Shown here piece by piece: positions 18,868 to 27,113 of a stretch of DNA of 64,000 nucleotides. The notes under the pieces are model-generated. The model saw only the letters and a list, made by a program, of their open reading frames with translations. It searched no databases and was not told the DNA's origin. Location: assembly GCA_013314775.1 (NCBI GenBank), contig JABUFB010000008.1, positions 62,001 through 126,000 of the forward strand. Direction: 5' to 3'. Positions within the stretch are counted from its first letter, which is position 1, and each line of letters begins with the position of its first letter. The position numbers and the translations under genes are program-made. Source of the DNA: Armatimonadota bacterium (GTDB lineage: Bacteria; Armatimonadota; Zipacnadia; Zipacnadales; JABUFB01).

Positions 18868-19812
18868 CTACTTGACGGGGACGAAGCCCTCGTCTGCGAC
18901 GATCTTCTGCCCCTCGTCACTCATGATCCACTCCAGGTAGGCGGTGACCTCGGGGGAGGAACCCTTCTTCGTGTACATGAACAGCGGGCGCGAGATGGGG
19001 TAGGAGCCGTCCTTGACGGTGTCCACGGCCGGGGAGACGGGTTTGCCGTCTTTACCCACAACCGGGACCGCCTTCACCGCATCGGTCAGGTAGCCCAGGC
19101 CGATGTAGCCGATTGCGTTCTCGGTCTTGGCCACCTCGTCGTGAATCGCGCTGTTGGACGGGAGCATCACGATGCTGGCAGCAAAATCGAGACCGCTGTC
19201 CTTATCGCCCTTCTGGACCACGGCCTCCTTGAAATACTCATAGGTGCCCGAGGTGGTATCGCGGGACAGGGTCACGATCTCGCCCTTGCCTCCCAGAGCC
19301 TTCCAGTCCGTAATGGCGCCGGTGTAGATGTCGGAGAGCTGCTCAATGGTAAGCTTCTCAATGGGGTTAGCCTTGTTCACGATGACCGCGATGCCGTCGT
19401 AGCCGATGAGGTTCTCAACCGGCTCGATCCCCTTGGCTTTGCAGGCCTCGACCTCCTCATCTTTGATGCTGCGGGAGGAATTGGCGATGTCGGTAGTGCC
19501 TTCCTGGAGGGCCTGGAAGCCCGTGCCGGAACCGCCGCCGGTAACGGAGACTTCGATACCAGGCTTGACAGCCTTGTAGGCCTCGGCCAGGGCCTGCGCG
19601 ACCTGGAGGAGGGTGTCGGAACCTTTCGCCTGAATGGTGGTCGTGGCGCTACCCTCGGCGGGAGCGGATCCCTCCGGCATGTTGGCGCCACCCAATTGGG
19701 CAGGGTCCATGGAGGGCTGGTCGGTCGGCTGCGGCTTGGGGCAACCGGCAATAACCAGCGAGACGCAGACGACGAGGACGACCAACAGCGCGGACAACTT
19801 GTGAGCGGACAT
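18868..19812 (-). CDS. pstS: Phosphate-binding lipoprotein PstS
   Basis: A 314-aa periplasmic/surface phosphate-binding protein. The signal peptide ends in the lipobox VIAGC with lipidated Cys24, followed by a Pro-rich linker. The binding-fold motifs are IQAKGSDTLLQVA, VSVTGGGSGTGFQAL (phosphate-contacting Ser/Gly loop), IANSSRSIKDEE, YDGIAVIVNKANPI, SRDTTSGTYEYFKE and NAIGYIGLGYL. ATG 19812 follows AAGGAG by eight bases. A set of four Pho boxes upstream (19948-19991) indicates phosphate-starvation control. First gene of pstSCAB-phoU. Confidence 0.97.
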   Translation of the reverse strand: MSAHKLSALLVVLVVCVSLVIAGCPKPQPTDQPSMDPAQLGGANMPEGSAPAEGSATTTIQAKGSDTLLQVAQALAEAYKAVKPGIEVSVTGGGSGTGFQALQEGTTDIANSSRSIKDEEVEACKAKGIEPVENLIGYDGIAVIVNKANPIEKLTIEQLSDIYTGAITDWKALGGKGEIVTLSRDTTSGTYEYFKEAVVQKGDKDSGLDFAASIVMLPSNSAIHDEVAKTENAIGYIGLGYLTDAVKAVPVVGKDGKPVSPAVDTVKDGSYPISRPLFMYTKKGSSPEVTAYLEWIMSDEGQKIVADEGFVPVK

Positions 19813-19936
19813 CCGTCTTCTCCTTCGCACCTTTGAGTGTGGTGGGTGATTGTGGAGCCCTGCCCTCGAGGGTCACGTCTTTCCGAAGGGAGGGAGGAAG
19901 CAAGCCACACGCGGACAGGGCTCTCTTACGCGATAA

Positions 19937-19991
19937 AGCGTAGCGCGAGAGAATGAACCATCCATTAAGCAATGGTTAAGCCCATGTTAAG
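19937..19991 (-). promoter_or_regulatory. Pho boxes and promoter of pstS
   Basis: On the minus strand, four contiguous 11-bp direct repeats run 19991 to 19948: CTTAACATGGG, CTTAACCATTG, CTTAATGGATG, GTTCATTCTCT. They share TTAACA/TTCATT-type hexamers spaced by 5 bp, the architecture of Bacillus-type PhoP boxes. A weak -10 TACGCT (19942-19937) follows six bases after the last repeat, so the boxes replace the -35. The first repeat contains the TAA stop codon of phoR. Confidence 0.8.
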
Positions 19992-21768
19992 ACGACTCGG
20001 CGCGCAATTCGGAGTCAGACGGAGCACTGGCGGGGACATGGATGATGAACCGTGAACCACCCTCGTCAGGGCATTCGACCCAGACCTTGCCACGGTTTGA
20101 TTCAACCGCATGCTTGACGATGCTCAGGCCGAGGCCGGTGCCCCCGAGGGCACGGGACCGGGCGCGGTCTACGCGGTAGAAACGCTCGAAGATGCGCTCG
20201 CGGTCGCCGTATGGGATGCCGGGACCGGTATCCGCGACCACCAGCTCAACGGTTCCATTGATACTTCGGGCTTCCAGCGTAACGCGCCCTTCGGCGGGGG
20301 TGTACTTGATGGCGTTATCCAGGAGATTGACCAGCGCCGCCGCGAGGGAGTCTTCTTGACCCCAGACGGTAAGGTCATCCGGTACCTCTATACTCACGTG
20401 AAGGCCTTTCTCGTGGGCCTGAGGGGCAAGTCGCTCAAGGGTGCTCTCCATGAGCCTGCGGACATTGACCGAACCTGGCGCCAGGGAGACCGGCGCGGCT
20501 TCCATACGGGCCAACGCCATCATATCATTGATGAGACGCTCCAGGCGGACCGTGTTCTCAACGATCTGCTCAACGAAGCGCGGCGCGGCGGCGCTGTCGG
20601 AAATCGCCCCGGAGTGCAGCGTCTCGGCTAAGGAGCGGATTGCGGCGACCGGCGTGCGTAGCTCGTGGCCTGCGTTCGCCACGAAGTCCTGGCGCACCAG
20701 CTGGAGGCGTTTGATTTCGGTGATGTCGCGCAGTGAGGCCACTGCGCCCACGATCTGTCCGTCCTCGCCTTCCACCGGGCTTGTCGCGGCCGCCACGTGG
20801 CGATGATCCGCTGCGGCGATGCGCACTTCGCCCTGCACCAAGGTGCGCAGACGCAGGGATCGGCGCACCATATCCCGCAGTTCATAGTGCTTCACAACTT
20901 CGTTGATGTGGCGCCCCAGAGCTTCACCGGGCGCCACTGAGAGGAGGCTTGCGGCTGCGGGGTTGAAGAGCTGGATCGTCTCGTCGGTACCCACAACAAT
21001 GACCCCGTCAGCCATGTTATCCAGGACCGAGCTGAGGTACGCCGATCGCTCCTGGAGCCTGCGGCGAGTCTGCTCGAGATTCTCCGCCATGGTGTTCAGG
21101 GCGATAGCCACGTCAGATGTTTCATCGCGCGCATCCACGCGGGCACGAGCGGACATGTCGCCGGACCCGATCCGTCGCGCGACATCGGCGACGTCGGCCA
21201 GAGAGCGAGTGATGCCGCCGGCAAGCCAGACGGCGGCGAGAACGGCCAGCAGAGCAGTTATGAGCGCGATGGTCAGGATCGTCCCGGTGATGCCGGCAGA
21301 AGCATGACGAACCCCGGACAAGGGCATGGCGAGCCGCACCGTGGGCTTGTCAGGACCCGCCGATTCGGCCACGTAGAGCATGGGAATGCCCACTGTGGCG
21401 CTCGGCCTCACGGACCAGGCCAGTCCCGTCTGCCGGGCCTCCACGATCTCGATCCGGGTATCATGCGGCTCCATGGTCTCCGGGTCGGCGGCGGAATCCG
21501 CAAGCACACGGCCGTTCGGCGCGACCAAAGTGACCCGCGCGTTGCATCGTGCCGACAGGTCGGCGACAAGGTCTTCCAGATCAGCACCCGGCTCTGCTCG
21601 ATCAATGGCGGCTCGGATAAGCCTGGCGGCGCCTGATAGATCCTCACGCAGGCGTGTGGTCATGGCGTCAGAAACAGTCTGGCGCACCACAAGATTGAGC
21701 CCCACGCACATGAGGACGATCAGTGCGGAGTAGGCAGCGGCCACTTTCCACTTCAGTGTGAGACGCAT
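19987..21768 (-). CDS. phoR: Phosphate-sensing histidine kinase PhoR
   Basis: A 593-aa membrane sensor kinase. Helices at about residues 9-29 and 158-184 flank an extracytoplasmic sensor; HAMP follows at 185-235, PAS at about 245-350 (SVLDNMADGVIVVGTDETI), HisKA with phospho-acceptor His368 in AGHELRTP, and HATPase with N box NLLDNAIKYTP, G1 VADTGPGIP and G2 GGTGLGLSI. The order is that of the full-length Gram-positive-style PhoR with an extracellular domain. It is separated from phoP by 4 bp. It phosphorylates PhoP when phosphate is scarce; inhibition through Pst/PhoU is inferred from the neighbours. Confidence 0.95.
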   Translation of the reverse strand: MRLTLKWKVAAAYSALIVLMCVGLNLVVRQTVSDAMTTRLREDLSGAARLIRAAIDRAEPGADLEDLVADLSARCNARVTLVAPNGRVLADSAADPETMEPHDTRIEIVEARQTGLAWSVRPSATVGIPMLYVAESAGPDKPTVRLAMPLSGVRHASAGITGTILTIALITALLAVLAAVWLAGGITRSLADVADVARRIGSGDMSARARVDARDETSDVAIALNTMAENLEQTRRRLQERSAYLSSVLDNMADGVIVVGTDETIQLFNPAAASLLSVAPGEALGRHINEVVKHYELRDMVRRSLRLRTLVQGEVRIAAADHRHVAAATSPVEGEDGQIVGAVASLRDITEIKRLQLVRQDFVANAGHELRTPVAAIRSLAETLHSGAISDSAAAPRFVEQIVENTVRLERLINDMMALARMEAAPVSLAPGSVNVRRLMESTLERLAPQAHEKGLHVSIEVPDDLTVWGQEDSLAAALVNLLDNAIKYTPAEGRVTLEARSINGTVELVVADTGPGIPYGDRERIFERFYRVDRARSRALGGTGLGLSIVKHAVESNRGKVWVECPDEGGSRFIIHVPASAPSDSELRAESS

Positions 21769-21772
21769 TTTC

Positions 21773-22456
21773 TCAGTCCGCCAATTTGTAGCCGATCGCT
21801 CGCACGGTCAGGATACGCTTGGGTGAGCTCGGATCGTCCTCGATCTTCTGCCGCAGCCATCGAATATGGACGTCGACGGTGCGCGGGTCGATATACTCGC
21901 TTTCCTCCCAGGCCTGTTCCAGGATCACGTCGCGGGTGAGCGCCCGGCCGTGGTTCCGCGCCAGGCATTCCAGCAGGTTGAACTCCCGCGGAGTGAGGTC
22001 AACCTCGCGCCCGGCCACCGTGACAGTGCGACGCGCGGTGTCCACGATGAGGTCCCGCACCTGCAGCACATCGTCCTCGTTCTCGTCGGCTTTACGGGCC
22101 CTGCGCAGGATCATCTTCACGCGTGCAACCAGCTCGCGCATATAGAACGGCTTCGTGATGTAGTCGTCAGCACCCAACTCGATACCCGCAACTCGATCGC
22201 TCTCAGAATCCCTGGCGGTGAGCATCACGACAGGGGCCGAGGAATGCTTTCGGATGGCTCGGAAGACGTCGAGCCCACCCATTCCGGGCAGCATGAGATC
22301 GAGCAGCACCAGATTCGGCTTGCTCTCCACCGCCTGCGCAAGACCGGAGGGCCCATCATACTCCACCAGCACCTGGAAACCCTCCTGCCGGAGACTGTAG
22401 GCGACCGAATCCGCGATACTTGTATCGTCCTCGATGATGAGGATCGTGTCGGACAT
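21773..22456 (-). CDS. phoP: Response regulator PhoP/PhoB
   Basis: A 227-aa OmpR-class regulator. The receiver domain has ILIIEDD (Asp10, Asp11), phospho-acceptor Asp53 in LLDLMLPGMGG, LTARDSESD and KPFYMREL. The winged-helix domain has DLTPREFNLLECLARNHGRALTRD and RTVDVHIRWLRQKIEDD with the terminal hairpin RTVRAIGYKLAD. ATG 22456 has GAGGA about six bases upstream; the 45 residues before it are unlike the family. It is preceded by four Pho boxes and a leader of about 145 nt, so autoregulation is likely. Confidence 0.96.
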   Translation of the reverse strand: MSDTILIIEDDTSIADSVAYSLRQEGFQVLVEYDGPSGLAQAVESKPNLVLLDLMLPGMGGLDVFRAIRKHSSAPVVMLTARDSESDRVAGIELGADDYITKPFYMRELVARVKMILRRARKADENEDDVLQVRDLIVDTARRTVTVAGREVDLTPREFNLLECLARNHGRALTRDVILEQAWEESEYIDPRTVDVHIRWLRQKIEDDPSSPKRILTVRAIGYKLAD

Positions 22457-22608
22457 CCTGTTCCTCGAGCCGGAGGCGGTGTTCACCGTCGGCTTTCGTT
22501 TCGTCACAGTTGATCGCGTCTCCTCCGAGGGAGTTCTCGTGGCGCATTCGGATTCCGCGAGGGGTGCCCCGAACTCATTCCCCCGCGCCAATGCAAGCCC
22601 ACGTATGC

Positions 22609-22664
22609 ATGTTAGTGGCGCGATCGTTAATCATGCATTATGCATGTGTGAAGCTTTTGTTAAG
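22609..22664 (-). promoter_or_regulatory. Pho boxes and promoter of phoPR
   Basis: Four contiguous 11-bp direct repeats on the minus strand from 22664 to 22621: CTTAACAAAAG, CTTCACACATG, CATAATGCATG, ATTAACGATCG. They match the hexamer-plus-5 pattern seen before pstS, with a -10 TAACAT at 22614-22609, seven bases beyond. They lie in the 342-bp gap between phoP and the divergent fucosidase gene (22457-22798), which holds nothing else that I recognise. Confidence 0.75.
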
Positions 22665-22798
22665 TATACATGTCTCAGCACCAGGGGGAGGTATTAGCCC
22701 AGTCGGACGCGAACTGCCCCGTCATGACAGGCTCTGGCAAGGCATCCGGCCTCCCTGCCTGGCCCCCGTCTCATTTCCACGCTGAAAGGAACGCGCCC

Positions 22799-24046
22799 AT
22801 GCCCACCGCAATTCCGACCCCGCGCCAGTTGGAGTACCAGGACTGGGAGTTCGGAATATTCCTTCATTTCGGAGTCCGCACGTTCTACGAGGGCCACCGC
22901 GACTGGGATGGCAAGCCCATGTCTCCGGAAGGCTTTCAGCCCTCAGCCCTGGACTGCGAGCAGTGGGTCACCACTGCGAAGCAGGCCGGTGCGAAGTATA
23001 TGGTGATGACCGCGAAACATCATGACGGCTTTGCTAACTGGCCCTCGAAGTACACCGATTTCAGCGTCGCATCCAGTTCCTGGCGAGACGGCAAGGGCGA
23101 TGTCGTCCGCGAGTTCACCGATGCGTGCCACAAGCACGGTATGGGCGTGGGGCTTTACTACTCGCCGGCCGAAGCCTCACCCACCTTCCACACGCCGGAG
23201 CAGTATGACGACAAGTTCGTCGGACAGATCAGCGAGATTCTGGACGGATACGGGCAGGTGGACGTGCTCTGGTTCGACGGGTGCGGGTCGGAAGGCCACG
23301 AGTATGACTGGCCCCGAATCGTCCAGGAGATACGCCGGCTGCAGCCGAATGTGCTGATCTTTAGCATGGCCGACCCGGACATCCGCTGGGTGGGTAATGA
23401 AGCCGGTCTCGCACCTATGCCCATCTGGAACACGGTGAGAGAGGTGCCTTTCAGCATACAGACCCAGGGCAAGGTGCGGGTGGATAGCGGCAGCAAGTGG
23501 CTTCCCGCAGAGTGTGACTGCCGCATGCGCGAAGTCAACTGGTTCTACAGCGACCAGGACGAGCACACCATCAAGAGCGTGGAAGAACTGATGGGATTGT
23601 ACTACATGTCTGTGGGTCGGGGCTGCAACCTGCTGCTCAATATCGGCCCGGACCGGCGGGGTCTCCTGCCCGATGCCGACGCAGCGAGACTGCTTGAGTT
23701 CGGGGCCGAGGTCAGGCGCCGCTTCGCCAATCCCCTGACCCGGCTCGCCGATTTTGAGCGCGAGAATGAGACTCGCTGGGGCTGCCAGTTGCCGGAGCCG
23801 ATGCTCATTGACCATGCTGTCATTCAGGAAGATTTGACACGGGGCGAGCATGTGCGACGGTTCGAACTGAAAATGCTCACGACTTCCGGACACGACCCGA
23901 TTGTGCTGTACCGGGGGGACAATATCGGCCACAAGGCCATCTGCCGTTTCCCGCTGGTGAAGGCCCGGAAGGTCTGGCTGGAAATCCTGGAGCAGGATGG
24001 CGATGTTGATCTGCGCGAGATCTCGTTCTTCAATGCATGCGGCTAG
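22799..24046 (+). CDS. Alpha-L-fucosidase, GH29
   Basis: A 415-aa glycoside hydrolase that removes terminal alpha-L-fucose by a retaining mechanism. Family signatures are GIFLHFGVRTF near the N-terminus, AKYMVMTAKHHDGFANWPSK split across the typical W/H-rich loop, and VLWFDG carrying the predicted nucleophile Asp160. GCNLLLNIGPDRRGLLP is the conserved end of the barrel, followed by a short beta domain. No signal peptide is seen. ATG 22799 has GAAAGGA upstream; the frame open from 22670 runs through the Pho-box side of the intergenic region and is rejected. Divergent from phoP, so phosphate might influence it. Confidence 0.92.
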   Translation: MPTAIPTPRQLEYQDWEFGIFLHFGVRTFYEGHRDWDGKPMSPEGFQPSALDCEQWVTTAKQAGAKYMVMTAKHHDGFANWPSKYTDFSVASSSWRDGKGDVVREFTDACHKHGMGVGLYYSPAEASPTFHTPEQYDDKFVGQISEILDGYGQVDVLWFDGCGSEGHEYDWPRIVQEIRRLQPNVLIFSMADPDIRWVGNEAGLAPMPIWNTVREVPFSIQTQGKVRVDSGSKWLPAECDCRMREVNWFYSDQDEHTIKSVEELMGLYYMSVGRGCNLLLNIGPDRRGLLPDADAARLLEFGAEVRRRFANPLTRLADFERENETRWGCQLPEPMLIDHAVIQEDLTRGEHVRRFELKMLTTSGHDPIVLYRGDNIGHKAICRFPLVKARKVWLEILEQDGDVDLREISFFNACG

Positions 24047-24059
24047 TTGGAGGCGTGAG

Positions 24060-26216
24060 ATGATGCGAACAGCAGTCATGACTGGAGTGATCCTCATGGC
24101 GCTCACCACGGCCGGGCATTGTGACGAATGGGACACCTGGCCGCCGCGTTCTTATCTCGTGCGGAGCCTGATCGCGTCGGTGGAAAGCATCCTCGCGTCT
24201 CAGGACCCGGCGACCGGCAGGTTCGGGACGCAGCCATGGATCTGCACAGATCAGAACGTGCTGCTGCCATTGGCGGCAGCCTGGGCTATCGAAGACCCGG
24301 AAAACCCTTGGTACCACGATGCGCGCCTGCTCGAAGCCATCGGCAAGGGCGGCGAAGCGCTTGTGGACGACCAGGACGCGAAGGGCATGTGGATTTTCCG
24401 CAAGAAGGACAACTCCACGTGGGGCCAGATACACATGCCCTGGACCTACAGCCGCTGGATCCGCGCCTACACGCTGGTCCGGGATGCCCTCCCGCCGGCG
24501 GTGCGTGAGAAATGGGAACGTGGCCTGAAGCTGGGGTACTCCAATATCCGCACGTACTTCGCCAACTCGGTGCACAACATCCCCACCCACCACGCCATGG
24601 GTCTTTATATCGCGGGAGAAGCCTTCGGGATGCAAGACTGGAAGGACGCCGTGGGGCCGTTCATGGCGGAAGTGGTCGAGCACCAGGACCCGGCGGGGTA
24701 CTGGTCCGAGCACTCCGGGCCGGTGGTGGGCTACAACGCGGTTTACGTGGAGGCGCTTGGCGTCTACTACTGCTTCTCCCGGGACCCCGTGGCCCTGGAG
24801 GCCCTGCGGCGCTCGGCCCTGTTCCACTCCAGTATCCTTTGGCCTGATGGTTCCTCGGTGGCCTGCATCGACGAACGGCAGGTGTATCACCCCGGCGTGG
24901 ATCGCGGAAACGTGGGTTTCTCCTGGACGCCCGAGGGACGTGGCTTTCTCCTGGCTCAGTTGCGCCGGTACTCCAACGGCGGCACCAGGCTCGTGGATCC
25001 CGACTGGGCCGCGAGCATGCTTCTGTACGGTGGGTCAGGCGAAGGAACCCCGCCGCCAGCGGGGGCGGATAAAGGACAGACCATCGTGGGGACCAATGGC
25101 GCGCTCATCAAGCGTGACAAGCCTTGGCAGTGGGCGCTGTCGGCTTACGCCTGCGAGGTCAGCAAGAGCCGGTGGATTCAGGATCGGCAGAATCTGCTGG
25201 ACATCTTCCACGACGAACTGGGGCTGGTTGCGGGTGGCGGCAACACCAAGATGCAGCCCTTCTGGTCCACCTTCACCGTGGGCGACACTTCGAAGCTCCA
25301 GCACAAGCCGGGGGATGAGAACCCCGACTTCACCTCCGCCGACGGGCTTCGCTGGACCCCGGACTCGGCCTCCGTCGACCCTCTGGAGGAGCCGTCGCGG
25401 CTGTCGCTGAAGTACGGTCAGATCGAGTGTTCGGTGGCTGTTGAAGCGCTGGAGGACGGTTCTCTCGCGGTCACCTACCGCGCGCCGTCCGATGTGGGCG
25501 TCGAAGCGCACCTGCCTTTGATGAACCGCGGTGGCAGGCTTAAGCTGTCGGGCGGCGGTACCATTCCACTGGATGCTGCGCCTGTAAACCTCAGCCGGGA
25601 CCAGACGGGTGCGCACGTGGAGTTCAAGGGCCTGCTGATTGACCTGCCCGAGGGCGCCAGTCTCCTTTGGCCCGCGAGGCAGCACAATCCGTACACCAAG
25701 GACGGCTCATCGCCCCTGTCCAATGCCAAACTTGTCGTGGTGATGCCGTTCACCGACGGGGTTACGGAGCAGACTGTGCGCTTGTCGCGAGTAGCGCCAC
25801 CGCCTTTCGACGGCCTGGTTTTCGAGGCCCGGGATATCCCTTCCGTGTCCGAAACCGGCACGCGCACCAAGCGCCTGGATGACGTGGGCTCCCAGTTCCT
25901 GGGCGCCGAGAGGGTCGGCGAGTCCATCACCTTCACACTGCCCGCGGTGCCTGCCGGTGGCTATGAGCTGTATGGCGAGTTCGTTCTCGCCCAGAGCTAT
26001 GGGATCGTCCAGGTCTCGCTGGACGGGCAGCCGGTGGGCGAGCCCTTCGACGGCTACTCTCCCGCGCTGGAGAGCGACGGACAGCGTGTGAGTTTCGGGA
26101 AGGTCACCCTTACCGAAGGGGAGCATAAGGTCAAGCTCCAGGTCATCGGCAAGAATGCGAAGTCAGAGCGGCATTTCATCAGCGTCAAGCGCTGGTTGCT
26201 CAAACCGGTCGACTGA
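24060..26216 (+). CDS. Secreted (alpha/alpha)-toroid protein, putative polysaccharide-degrading enzyme
   Basis: A 718-aa secreted protein. A signal peptide (residues 1 to about 22, ALTTAGHC) precedes a helical domain of about 350 residues with heparinase/lyase-like toroid features: TDQNVLLPLAAAW, WTYSRWIRAY, SVHNIPTHHAMGLYIAG (paired His), EHSGPVVGYNAVYVEALG. A beta-rich middle domain and a C-terminal jelly-roll-like domain (GYELYGEFVLAQ to HKVKLQVIGKN) follow. I cannot match it to a named PL or GH family. GGAGG at 24049-24053 supports ATG 24060, 13 bp after the fucosidase stop, so the two are likely cotranscribed. Confidence 0.75.
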   Translation: MMRTAVMTGVILMALTTAGHCDEWDTWPPRSYLVRSLIASVESILASQDPATGRFGTQPWICTDQNVLLPLAAAWAIEDPENPWYHDARLLEAIGKGGEALVDDQDAKGMWIFRKKDNSTWGQIHMPWTYSRWIRAYTLVRDALPPAVREKWERGLKLGYSNIRTYFANSVHNIPTHHAMGLYIAGEAFGMQDWKDAVGPFMAEVVEHQDPAGYWSEHSGPVVGYNAVYVEALGVYYCFSRDPVALEALRRSALFHSSILWPDGSSVACIDERQVYHPGVDRGNVGFSWTPEGRGFLLAQLRRYSNGGTRLVDPDWAASMLLYGGSGEGTPPPAGADKGQTIVGTNGALIKRDKPWQWALSAYACEVSKSRWIQDRQNLLDIFHDELGLVAGGGNTKMQPFWSTFTVGDTSKLQHKPGDENPDFTSADGLRWTPDSASVDPLEEPSRLSLKYGQIECSVAVEALEDGSLAVTYRAPSDVGVEAHLPLMNRGGRLKLSGGGTIPLDAAPVNLSRDQTGAHVEFKGLLIDLPEGASLLWPARQHNPYTKDGSSPLSNAKLVVVMPFTDGVTEQTVRLSRVAPPPFDGLVFEARDIPSVSETGTRTKRLDDVGSQFLGAERVGESITFTLPAVPAGGYELYGEFVLAQSYGIVQVSLDGQPVGEPFDGYSPALESDGQRVSFGKVTLTEGEHKVKLQVIGKNAKSERHFISVKRWLLKPVD

Positions 26217-26249
26217 TTCGAACACGACACAGTGAGGAAGGGTTCACAG

Positions 26250-27104
26250 ATGCTTATCTCCGCCACAACCGTGATGCTGCCGCAGTTTGACATGCGTGAG
26301 ACTGCCCGATTCCTGTCGGACCTGGGCTTCGACGGCGCCGAATGGCGCTGCCGACACATCCCGGAGGGCCAGCAGGGGAAACCCTTCTCCCCCTGGGGCA
26401 ATGTGAAGAACGACTTCAGCCCCAACAACCTGGCGGAACGCGGCGAGGAGTTGCTGGCCGTCAGCGAGGAATATGGACTGAAGGTGGTGGCTTTGGCTAC
26501 CGCTATGCCGGCGAGTGACCTGGATGAGGTTCGCAAGGTTGCCGAGGGCTGCGCGAAGTGGGGCATTCCCATGTTCCGGCTCGGTGCGCCGCGAGGGTAC
26601 TCCCGAGACGAAAGCTACCCCAGCCTGATCGAAGACACCATCGAGGCTTTCGGCAGGGCCCTGGAGATCACAAAGCCCCTGGGTGTGCGCGTGATCCTGG
26701 AAATCCACCGCAACACCGTGGCCTGCAGCGCCACCCAGGCGTGGAACATCGTGCGGCACTTCGACCCGGCCGATGTGGGAGTGATTTTCGACATCGCCAA
26801 CATGAGCCTGGGCCAGGGATATGAGCCCTTCAAGATGGGCCTGGACCTGCTGGGTCCTTACGTGGCTCATGTGCATGCGGGAGGCGGCAGAGTGAGCCCC
26901 GGTGAGCGCGACGACAAGGGACAGCTCACCTGGAATTGGGACACCTGCGATCTTGCCGACAGCATCGCGGATGTCGCCGAGTTCGTGGGCGACCTGGAAG
27001 CCATGGGTTACCAGGGGTTCATCTCGGTGGAAGACTTCCGGGACATGGACCCGGCGCAGAAACTGGGGGAGCAGTTGCGCTTCCTGCGGTCTGTGAGCTC
27101 CTGA
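26250..27104 (+). CDS. Sugar phosphate isomerase/epimerase (TIM barrel)
   Basis: A 284-aa xylose-isomerase-like TIM barrel: LGFDGAEWRCRH, LKVVALATAMP, VRVILEIHRN, VGVIFDIANMS, HVHAGGGRVSPGE, YQGFISVEDFR. The Glu, Asp, His and Glu in these strands are the family's metal ligands. ATG 26250 has GAGGAAG nine bases upstream. It lies 33 bp after the secreted toroid protein, third in a probable operon with the fucosidase, so it may process the released monosaccharide. The substrate is unknown. Confidence 0.88.
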   Translation: MLISATTVMLPQFDMRETARFLSDLGFDGAEWRCRHIPEGQQGKPFSPWGNVKNDFSPNNLAERGEELLAVSEEYGLKVVALATAMPASDLDEVRKVAEGCAKWGIPMFRLGAPRGYSRDESYPSLIEDTIEAFGRALEITKPLGVRVILEIHRNTVACSATQAWNIVRHFDPADVGVIFDIANMSLGQGYEPFKMGLDLLGPYVAHVHAGGGRVSPGERDDKGQLTWNWDTCDLADSIADVAEFVGDLEAMGYQGFISVEDFRDMDPAQKLGEQLRFLRSVSS

Positions 27105-27113
27105 CCGGGCCCA

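Noticed and set aside
22632-22646. CATGCAT-T-ATGCATG palindrome within the phoP promoter
   Set aside because: It arises where two Pho-box units meet and keeps their 11-bp phase, so it needs no separate regulator.
23177-24136. 319-aa minus-strand frame opposite the fucosidase
   Set aside because: Shadow of a clear GH29 gene.
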